This document shows positions 1 through 6,180 of a stretch of 10,587 nt of DNA, one piece after another; within the stretch, counting starts at the first letter, position 1, and each line of letters starts with the position of its first letter. This stretch comes from Haemophilus parahaemolyticus (GTDB lineage: Bacteria; Pseudomonadota; Gammaproteobacteria; Enterobacterales; Pasteurellaceae). The position numbers were made by a program, and so were the translations under genes. The notes under the pieces are model-generated. The model had not been told where the DNA came from. It worked only from the letters and a program-made list of their open reading frames with translations, and did no database searches. The stretch lies in the NCBI RefSeq assembly GCF_018373095.1, contig NZ_JAHAHT010000064.1:1-10587 (forward strand), read 5' to 3'.

Positions 1-1870
1 AGTTTGAGTTCGCCTGTGCAATAACATATTTACCTTCTTCAATCGCAGATAAGTACTCAATATCTTCGGTTACTTGACCATTCACCACTTTACGGAATGG
101 GGTTTCTAAGAAGCCATAGTTATTAGTACGTGCATACACAGAAAGTGAGTTGATCAAACCGATGTTTGGACCCTCTGGGGTTTCGATTGGACATAAACGA
201 CCATAGTGGGTTGGGTGTACGTCTCGAACCTCAAAGCCTGCACGCTCACGGGTTAAACCACCTGGACCTAATGCAGAGATACGACGTTTGTGTGTTACCT
301 CTGAAAGCGGGTTATTTTGGTCCATAAATTGCGAAAGTTGTGATGAACCAAAGAACTCTTTTACTGCGGCAGAAATTGGTTTCGCATTGATTAAATCTTG
401 TGGAGTAACACCGTCTAAATCGCCTAAAGATAAACGCTCACGCACTGCACGTTCTACACGTACTAAACCAATACGGAATTGGTTTTCTGCCATTTCGCCC
501 ACGCTGCGAATACGACGGTTACCTAAGTGGTCAATATCGTCTACTTCACCACGACCATTACGGATTTCGATGAGTTTCTTCATCACACCGATGATATCAT
601 CGTTGCTTAATACGCCCGAACCTTCGCCTCCTGCAATGCCTAAAGAGCGGTTGAATTTCATACGACCTACAGCTGATAAGTCATAACGCTCTGCTGAGAA
701 GAACATATTATCGAATAAGCCTTCTGCAGCTTCTTTTGTTGGTGGCTCGCCTGGACGCATCATACGATAGATTTCCACTAACGCTGATAAACGGTCGTAA
801 GTTGGATCTACACGTAACGTTTCAGAAATATAAGGACCGTGGTCTAAATCATTCGTGAATAATACTTCGATCTCTTTGTAACCTGCCTGTGAAAGGTTCG
901 CTAACATTTCTAAAGAGATTTCCATATTCGCAGGACAGATGATCTCGCCTGTTTCTAAATTCACATAGTCTTTCGCAGACACTTTACCTATGATGTATTC
1001 CACTGGTACATCAATTTTGGTCACGCCTGCTTTCGCTAAATCACGCGTGTGTTTTGACGTGACACGACGACCTTTTTCTACGTAAACTTTGCCATCTGCT
1101 TCAATGTCGAATAACGCTGTTTCACCACGTAAGCGCTCAGCTACAAGTTCCATTTGTAACTTGTTATCGCTTGAAACGGTGAACTTCACTTTTTCGAAGA
1201 ATATTGAAAGGATTTCTTCAGTTGTGTAGCCTAACGCACGAAGAATGATAGTTGCAGGTAATTTACGACGACGGTCGATACGTGCATATAAGTTATCTTT
1301 CGGATCGAACTCGAAATCTAACCAAGAACCACGGTAAGGAATAATACGTGCGTTATAAAGCACTTTACCTGAAGAGTGGGTTTTACCTTTGTCAGAATCG
1401 AAGAATACGCCCGGGCTACGGTGTAATTGTGAAACGATAACACGCTCAGTACCGTTGATGACGAAAGTACCGTTGTCGGTCATTAATGGGATTTCGCCCA
1501 TATACACGTTCTGTTCTTTAATATCTTTTACCGTGCCTGCTGCAGCTTCGCGGTCAAAAGTCACTAAGCGTAATTTCACGCGTAATGGAGCAGCATAGGT
1601 TGTGCCACGAATTTGACATTCACGCACATCAAAAACAGGCTCGCCAAGTTCGTAAGAAACGTATTGTAATTCTGTTGCACCGTTGTTGCTCACAATCGGG
1701 AATACAGAACGGAATGCCGCTTCTAAACCTTGTTGTCCTTCTGAATCTTGTTGAATAAATTTCTCGTAAGAATCAAGTTGGAGAGTTAATAGATAAGGTA
1801 CGTTCAGAACTTGTGGACGTTTACCAAAGCTCTTACGAATACGCTTTTTCTCGGAATATGAGTATGCCAT
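1..1870 (-). CDS. rpoB: DNA-directed RNA polymerase beta subunit, N-terminal 623 codons (partial)
   Basis: RpoB forms one side of the RNA polymerase active-site cleft and contains the rifampicin pocket. The reverse complement is open from ATG at 1870-1868 (MAYSYSEKKRIRKSFGKRP) to the window edge, about 623 of roughly 1340 residues, so the 3' half lies outside. Near-identity to the enterobacterial protein is obvious, for example SSQLSQFMDQNNPLSE followed by THKRRISALGPGG. In this rifampicin cluster the usual resistance positions are wild type: Asp517, His527 and Ser532 (E. coli 516, 526, 531), so the rifampicin site looks sensitive. A Shine-Dalgarno AGAGG (complement of 1881-1885) lies 10 nt before the start. 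rplJ and rplL, which normally precede rpoB in gammaproteobacteria, are absent from the 1 kb upstream; a promoter is found there instead. rpoC is expected next, off the left edge. Confidence 0.98.
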   Translation of the reverse strand, partial: MAYSYSEKKRIRKSFGKRPQVLNVPYLLTLQLDSYEKFIQQDSEGQQGLEAAFRSVFPIVSNNGATELQYVSYELGEPVFDVRECQIRGTTYAAPLRVKLRLVTFDREAAAGTVKDIKEQNVYMGEIPLMTDNGTFVINGTERVIVSQLHRSPGVFFDSDKGKTHSSGKVLYNARIIPYRGSWLDFEFDPKDNLYARIDRRRKLPATIILRALGYTTEEILSIFFEKVKFTVSSDNKLQMELVAERLRGETALFDIEADGKVYVEKGRRVTSKHTRDLAKAGVTKIDVPVEYIIGKVSAKDYVNLETGEIICPANMEISLEMLANLSQAGYKEIEVLFTNDLDHGPYISETLRVDPTYDRLSALVEIYRMMRPGEPPTKEAAEGLFDNMFFSAERYDLSAVGRMKFNRSLGIAGGEGSGVLSNDDIIGVMKKLIEIRNGRGEVDDIDHLGNRRIRSVGEMAENQFRIGLVRVERAVRERLSLGDLDGVTPQDLINAKPISAAVKEFFGSSQLSQFMDQNNPLSEVTHKRRISALGPGGLTRERAGFEVRDVHPTHYGRLCPIETPEGPNIGLINSLSVYARTNNYGFLETPFRKVVNGQVTEDIEYLSAIEEGKYVIAQANSN

Positions 1871-1910
1871 TTGTAGATAGCCTCTGATTTTTATGTATTT
1901 GGTTGAGATT

Positions 1911-1973
1911 TCACAATCCACACGAGAAAACTCGGTTGGAAGTGGCATTAAAATTAGATACACGATGCGTCAT
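1911..1973 (-). CDS. Possible 20-residue leader peptide upstream of rpoB
   Basis: A short ORF in the rpoB leader reads MTHRVSNFNATSNRVFSCGL and stops with TGA. It starts at ATG 1973-1971 with a purine-rich ribosome-binding stretch (GAGAGGAAAAAGGAAA) directly upstream, a better-looking site than that of rpoB itself. It ends 40 nt before the rpoB start and lies downstream of the predicted rpoB promoter and hairpin, so it would be on the rpoB mRNA. I recognise no homologue, and there is no run of one amino acid that would suggest classical attenuation. It may be a chance ORF; comparison of synonymous change in related genomes would decide. Confidence 0.25.
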   Translation of the reverse strand: MTHRVSNFNATSNRVFSCGL

Positions 1974-2090
1974 TTTCCTTTTTCCTCTCTTGAGTCAAAA
2001 ATCACTACTGCAAGCGGTTAAAAAGGGGAAGGAATTTGCAAACAAGCCCATAAAATGACAAACAGGCTTACTTTTTTATAAAGCACAAAA

Positions 2091-2113
2091 GGCTGACGAG
2101 AAAACTGTCAGCC
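2091..2113 (-). terminator. Strong hairpin in rpoB leader, possible attenuator
   Basis: A perfect inverted repeat GGCTGAC/GTCAGCC (7 bp, GC-rich) encloses a 9-nt loop (2098-2106). Read on the minus strand, towards rpoB, the hairpin is followed by TTTTGTGCTTT, a weak U-tract. It begins about 20 nt after the predicted rpoB transcription start, so it could be a partial terminator (attenuator) or a 5' stabilising stem. E. coli has an attenuator between rplL and rpoB, but I see no sequence identity to it. Confidence 0.55.
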
Positions 2114-2139
2114 GAAAACTTATGCAAAAATGGCTGAGA

Positions 2140-2168
2140 ATAATAAAGGATTTTTGTCAATTTTGCAA
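2140..2168 (-). promoter_or_regulatory. Predicted sigma-70 promoter for rpoB
   Basis: On the minus strand a -35 box TTGCAA (2163-2168) is separated by 17 bp from a -10 box TATTAT (2140-2145). Transcription would start near 2133, giving a leader of about 260 nt before rpoB. An overlapping TTGACA is present but spaced too close to the same -10. This fits rpoB having its own promoter here rather than being read through from rplJL. Confidence 0.5.
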
Positions 2169-2251
2169 ATTTTTTATGAAAATTTGAATAGAATTTTAAT
2201 CTTCCATATTCAGGATATATTATATTAGCCACTTCCTCTAATTTCTTAGAA

Positions 2252-2483
2252 TCACAGCTTAATGATACAAAAAGGGATTCTGATGCTCGGTTCCTTCCTT
2301 ACCAAATAACGATTAAATTCAGGGCAATACAACGAATAATGCGTACAATCTTGCCAAAATAAGTGGATATCTGCCCAACCCTCTACGTTAGAAATGACCG
2401 TACACATCACAAGGGAAAATGATATCAAGGAGGTTATGTTTCCAGTTAATTTTATGGCGAGGGGCTTCTAACCCATCAAAATA
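2252..2483 (-). pseudogene. ISAs1-family transposase remnant, N-terminal fragment, frameshifted
   Basis: This is the N-terminal associated domain of an ISAs1-family (H-repeat type) transposase, now broken. On the minus strand, 2483-2415 reads YFDGLEAPRHKINWKHN then LLDIIF. After one extra base in the GGG run at 2413-2415 the reading continues in another frame as LVMCTVISNVEGWADIHLFW, QDCTHY and CPEFNRYL, ending at TGA 2252-2254. The [F/L]DPR-like, KHxLxDIIF and EGWADI blocks are the family signature in the right order, and restoring one base joins them with no gap. A TGA (2484-2486) also interrupts the frame just upstream. In yet another frame, TGT-GAT at 2256-2251 onward reads CDSKKLEEV, possibly the next family block after a second frameshift. 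The catalytic DDE part is missing, so the element cannot transpose. A CAGGG (complement of 2562-2566) about 80 nt upstream may be the old terminal repeat; this is tentative. Confidence 0.8.
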
Positions 2484-2601
2484 TCAAATAGGGTTATAGG
2501 ATTTCTCGATAAGCGATTGGTGATGCCATTAGTGCATATTTTTCAGAAAAGTGCTATCTTGCCCTGGCCCTATTAAAACTGCTTTATTGGGCAGATTTAC
2601 C

Positions 2602-2631
2602 TTGCCTTTTTAGCCCTTGAAATGCGATAAT
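2602..2631 (+). promoter_or_regulatory. Predicted sigma-70 promoter for rne
   Basis: A -35 box TTGCCT (2602-2607) and a -10 box GATAAT (2626-2631) are separated by 18 bp. The start site would be near 2638, exactly where the first leader hairpin begins, giving a 5' untranslated region of about 250 nt. E. coli rne also has an unusually long leader (361 nt), which supports the assignment. Confidence 0.5.
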
Positions 2632-2637
2632 GTAATC

Positions 2638-2821
2638 CTCTTTTTGTCTATAAATTTTAATAAAAAGAGATCACTTTTGCTCTTGTAAGCAAAAACTTTC
2701 TTAAGGATTTAACCTTTTGATTTTGCAGCCATTTTAGACAAACAAAATGGGCGTAAGACAAAAATTTATTGTTAATTCATAGTTAAAGCGAAGACAGTCG
2801 TGAGATTGGCGGGAATGCCAA
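2638..2821 (+). promoter_or_regulatory. Structured 5' leader of rne, candidate autoregulatory element
   Basis: Four hairpins can be drawn in series. The first is CTCTTTTT (2638-2645) with AAAAAGAG (2662-2669). The second is TTTTGCT (2675-2681) with AGCAAAA (2688-2694). The third is CCATTTT (2729-2735) with AAAATGG (2744-2750), extendable through a one-base bulge and an internal loop by TTTTG (2721-2725) with CAAAA (2759-2763). The last is TTGGC (2806-2810) with GCCAA (2817-2821), closed by ACAG/CTGT. In E. coli, stem-loops in the rne leader are bound by RNase E and make it destabilise its own mRNA when in excess. The third hairpin, with its internal loop, is the best candidate here. Position and architecture fit; direct homology to the known rne leader motif is inferred, not shown. 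Confidence 0.5.
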
Positions 2822-2887
2822 CAATCTGTTGAGTCATTTAAAAATACGCAATAACTCAAGCAATACAAAAAAGATAAGAGAAACACA

Positions 2888-5851
2888 ATGAAACGTATGT
2901 TAATCAATGCAACTCAAAAAGAAGAGTTGCGCGTTGCCCTTGTTGATGGACAGCGTCTGTTCGATCTGGACATTGAATCGCCAGGGCACGAGCAAAAAAA
3001 ATCTAATATTTATAAAGGGAAAATTACCCGCGTTGAACCAAGCCTTGAAGCTGCATTTGTTGATTACGGTGCTGAGCGACATGGCTTTTTGCCTTTAAAA
3101 GAGATCTCTCGTGAATATTTCCCTGAAAGTTATGTCTTCAACGGCCGCCCTAATATCAAAGATATTATTCAAGAAGGGCAAGAGGTGATCGTACAAGTGA
3201 ACAAAGAAGAAAGAGGTAATAAAGGTGCAGCCTTAACTACTTTCATCTCACTTGCGGGTAGTTACTTAGTATTAATGCCAAATAACCCACGTGCAGGCGG
3301 AATTTCTCGCCGTATTGAAGGTGATGAGCGTTTAGAGCTGAAAGAAGCGTTAGACTGTTTAGATGTGCCTGAAGATGTAGGTTTAATCGTGCGTACCGCA
3401 GGTGTAGGCAAATCGCCAGAAGAGTTGCAGTGGGACTTAAAAGTGCTCCTTCATCACTGGGGAGCGATTAAAAATGCCGCACAATCTCGCCCAGCACCTT
3501 TCTTAATTCACCAAGAAAGCGATGTAATCGTACGAGCTATCCGCGATTATCTCCGTCGTGATATTGGCGAAATTTTAATTGATAACAAAAAAATCTTCGA
3601 AAAAGCGAAAAATCATATTCGTTTAGTGCGTCCAGATTTCATCAACCGCGTGCGTTTATACGAAGGTGAAGTACCGCTTTTCAGCCATTACCAAATCGAA
3701 TCGCAAATTGAATCAGCATTTCAACGTGAAGTTCGTTTGCCATCAGGTGGTTCCATTGTCATTGATGTGACCGAAGCATTAACGGCGATTGATATCAACT
3801 CATCACGTTCAACTCGTGGTGGCGACATCGAAGAAACTGCACTCAATACGAACTTAGAAGCGGCAGACGAAATCGCTCGCCAATTACGCTTACGCGATTT
3901 AGGTGGCTTAATCGTGATCGATTTCATCGATATGACCCCCGTTCGCCATCAACGGGAAGTAGAAAATCGCATTCGTGAAGCGACTCGCCAAGACCGTGCT
4001 CGCATTCAGTTCAGCCGCATTTCACGCTTTGGTTTGCTTGAAATGAGTCGTCAGCGTTTAAGCCCATCATTAAGTGAAGCATCAAGCCATATCTGCCCTC
4101 GCTGTCAGGGTACGGGCAAAGTGCGTGATAACGAATCTATCGCACTCTCTATCTTACGTTTGGTGGAAGAAGAGGCAATCAAAGAGAACTCTTCACAAAT
4201 TCACGCGATTGTGCCAGTTGAAGTTGCCTCTTACTTATTGAACGAAAAACGTAAAGCGATTTCAGGTATTGAGTCTCGCCAAGATGTGAGCGTGGTTGTG
4301 GTGCCAAGCGAAAGTATGGAAACCCCGCACTTTAGCGTGTACCGCTTACGTGAAAATGAAATTGAGCCAATGCTAAGTTACGACTTAGCAAAACGCTATT
4401 TAGCTCGCCAAGATGATGAGCAAAATCCATATCATCACTCACATTCAGATGAGGCTTTAGTGAGCCGCAATGAGCCCGTGATTACCGTAGAATCGGTGCT
4501 CAATAGTACAGAATTCAATCTTCAACCTGCACCAACGCCTGTTGAGTTTGCAAAACCTTCGCTATTAAGTCGCATCATTGCGAAAATTAAAGGCATCTTT
4601 AGTGAAGAACTGAAGGAAGAAGAGAAACCGAAAGTGAAATCTCGCAACCCTCGCGAACGTCGCAATAGCCGTCAGCGCAATAACCGTGCAGAGCGTCAAG
4701 AACGCCAAGAACGTAAATCACAGCAAGACGAGCAAAAAGCGAAAGCCGAAAAAGCAGATCGCAAAGAGCGTCAACCACGTCGTCAAATCGTGGAAGAAAC
4801 AGCGGGAGCATCAGAAGCGGTCGAAAAATTGAACCAAGTTACAGAGCGTCGCCAACGCCGTGATTTACGCAAAAAAGTTCGCGTAGAAAACAATGCTGAA
4901 GTTGTTGAAAGTAACAAAAAATCAAATGTGCAAGCTACTGATCAGGAGGCCGTTCAGGTTCAAACTGAAGTGCAAAAAGCACCGAAGATTCAACCGCTTG
5001 TTGACGCTGAAATAGCGAATGAAGAGCATGTAGAAATCAATGAAAACAACCACGAAAACGGTCGACAACGTCGCTTGCCTCGCCACTTACGCATAGGCAA
5101 CCAACGCCGTCGTGATAACCGCCGTAATGATCGCCGTGCAATGCCATTAACCTCTGCAGTTGCATCACCAGAAGCAGCAAGTGGTAAAATTTTATTGGCA
5201 ATTAACGATCGCCCTCAAAAACCAGCGCAAGAAAAACAAAACTTCTTGTCAGTGGATGAGATGCTTGAACAGCAAGCAACCTCATCGGAAATGAAAGTAG
5301 AACAAGTTGTCGAAAAAGCTGAACGCAAAGTAGAAAGCACTGTGCCATTTGGTGGTTTCGTTGCTCAACAAACTAACCGAGATTTAGTGAAAGAGCGTCA
5401 CGAACGTACGGCACATCTAGTGCCTGTTGAACCAAAACCAGAAGTTACTACGGTTGCAGAACACATTGCGCCATTTGGTAACGTGGTAAGCCAACATTCT
5501 GATCGAGATTTAGTGAAAGAAAACCACGAACGCCGAGGCAATCACAATGCTCAAACAGCGATGGTTCAAGCGACCGTTGCCCCTGCAGTAGAATCTGTAG
5601 AGCAAAAAGCGATTGTTGTGCCTGCTTCTACTTACCAAAGCGAATATGTGTTTAAAGGGTGTTTAGGTACATTTTCTCGTGTGGAACACACTAAGGCGGC
5701 GATGACTAAAGCAGAGAACAACGAGCCAGCTGCACCAGCCTTTGAAATCCGTGTGTGGAATCATTCAAAATATTACTTCCACGGAAAAGGAGCAGCAGGT
5801 TATGCCGCTGCAGTCAGCCACGTGCATTCAGCTCCTAGAGCTTCCAACTAA
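2888..5851 (+). CDS. rne: Ribonuclease E, degradosome scaffold (987 aa)
   Basis: This endoribonuclease starts most mRNA decay and processes rRNA and tRNA. The N-terminal half is nearly the E. coli enzyme: S1 domain about 36-118, catalytic Asp302 (IDINSS) and Asp345 (IVIDFIDM), and the zinc link Cys403-Pro-Arg-Cys406. The C-terminal half is diverged but keeps short anchors. These are an amphipathic membrane-targeting helix 558-571 (SLLSRIIAKIKGIF), an Arg-rich segment about 586-640, an RhlB-site-like block 654-667 (RRQRRDLRKKVRVE), a second Arg-rich segment 726-750 (PRHLR inside), an enolase-site-like block 752-768 (MPLTSAVASPEAASGKI), and a C-terminal PNPase-site-like block 961-987 (GKGAAG). 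A degradosome on the inner membrane is therefore predicted. The protein is shorter than E. coli's 1061 aa and carries a duplicated 22-residue motif (819-840, 861-882). The ATG is preceded by AAGAG; the gene is monocistronic, with a long leader and its own terminator. Confidence 0.98.
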   Translation: MKRMLINATQKEELRVALVDGQRLFDLDIESPGHEQKKSNIYKGKITRVEPSLEAAFVDYGAERHGFLPLKEISREYFPESYVFNGRPNIKDIIQEGQEVIVQVNKEERGNKGAALTTFISLAGSYLVLMPNNPRAGGISRRIEGDERLELKEALDCLDVPEDVGLIVRTAGVGKSPEELQWDLKVLLHHWGAIKNAAQSRPAPFLIHQESDVIVRAIRDYLRRDIGEILIDNKKIFEKAKNHIRLVRPDFINRVRLYEGEVPLFSHYQIESQIESAFQREVRLPSGGSIVIDVTEALTAIDINSSRSTRGGDIEETALNTNLEAADEIARQLRLRDLGGLIVIDFIDMTPVRHQREVENRIREATRQDRARIQFSRISRFGLLEMSRQRLSPSLSEASSHICPRCQGTGKVRDNESIALSILRLVEEEAIKENSSQIHAIVPVEVASYLLNEKRKAISGIESRQDVSVVVVPSESMETPHFSVYRLRENEIEPMLSYDLAKRYLARQDDEQNPYHHSHSDEALVSRNEPVITVESVLNSTEFNLQPAPTPVEFAKPSLLSRIIAKIKGIFSEELKEEEKPKVKSRNPRERRNSRQRNNRAERQERQERKSQQDEQKAKAEKADRKERQPRRQIVEETAGASEAVEKLNQVTERRQRRDLRKKVRVENNAEVVESNKKSNVQATDQEAVQVQTEVQKAPKIQPLVDAEIANEEHVEINENNHENGRQRRLPRHLRIGNQRRRDNRRNDRRAMPLTSAVASPEAASGKILLAINDRPQKPAQEKQNFLSVDEMLEQQATSSEMKVEQVVEKAERKVESTVPFGGFVAQQTNRDLVKERHERTAHLVPVEPKPEVTTVAEHIAPFGNVVSQHSDRDLVKENHERRGNHNAQTAMVQATVAPAVESVEQKAIVVPASTYQSEYVFKGCLGTFSRVEHTKAAMTKAENNEPAAPAFEIRVWNHSKYYFHGKGAAGYAAAVSHVHSAPRASN
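5342..5533 (+). repeat. Duplicated 22-residue motif in the RNase E C-terminal tail
   Basis: Two copies of a 22-residue motif, at nt 5342-5407 (residues 819-840) and 5468-5533 (residues 861-882), repeat with a 42-residue period. Both share PFG, a Val and a Gln at fixed spacing, RDLVKE and HER; 14 of 22 positions are identical. They sit in the otherwise low-complexity tail between the enolase-like and PNPase-like blocks. Conservation between the copies suggests a short linear binding motif, partner unknown. Confidence 0.75.
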
Positions 5852-5871
5852 TTTAGTAAAACATTAAATAA

Positions 5872-5909
5872 AATAACCCGCTTGTTGTGATTCAAGCGGG
5901 TTATTTTTT
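5872..5909 (+). terminator. Rho-independent terminator of rne
   Basis: A perfect 13-bp stem AATAACCCGCTTG (5872-5884) with CAAGCGGGTTATT (5893-5905) encloses an 8-nt loop and is followed by a T-run. It begins 20 nt after the rne stop codon. The complementary A-run on the left arm could let it also stop transcripts arriving from the srmB side. Confidence 0.93.
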
Positions 5910-5970
5910 ATCAAAAAATATAGCTTAGAAAAAATTGTAAGAAGTCCTAAATATTTAATTTATAGTTTAA

Positions 5971-6154
5971 CTATTCATTATTCTGTTTTGTTCCTAATTT
6001 AGTATAGAAACGTTTGCTGACTTTATTCCACGGCGCAACCGTCCATTTCACTTGTAGATAGTTGTACTTATTTTTTAAAAATGGTGAGTTCTTTCATTAA
6101 TTGCCAAACCTATTGGCTATCTTGGTATTGTGCTTTGCGGATAATAATATTCAT
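5971..6154 (-). pseudogene. GNAT-family N-acetyltransferase remnant with internal deletion
   Basis: On the minus strand, 25 nt after the srmB stop, a start with a GGAAAA ribosome site (ATG 6154-6152) opens MNIIIRKAQYQDSQ, then a TAG (6110-6112), then VWQLMKELTIFKK and TAA (6068-6070). This is the typical GNAT N-terminus (beta-1, then the helix ending in an ELxxFEK-like motif). Immediately afterwards, in a new frame (6066-5974), NYLQVKWTVAPWN and KRFYTKLGT appear, which is the GNAT C-terminal W-x-V-x-x-W-N...FYxKLG block. Some 100 residues that should lie between, including the acetyl-CoA loop, have been lost at about 6066-6075. With a nonsense codon and the deletion it cannot make an active enzyme. 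It was probably cotranscribed with srmB. The original substrate cannot be told. Confidence 0.8.
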
Positions 6155-6180
6155 TGTTTTTCCAATCTAATAGCAAAAGA

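Noticed and set aside
288..1598. Plus-strand ORFs of 132 and 69 codons within rpoB
   Set aside because: They are antisense shadows of the highly conserved rpoB reading frame.
2562..2566. CAGGG as a firm ISAs1 terminus
   Set aside because: Five bases only and no matching opposite end; kept as a tentative remark, not as a feature.
2170..2600. rplL or rplJ hidden upstream of rpoB
   Set aside because: No L7/L12 or L10 motif in any frame; the readable protein fragment is transposase.
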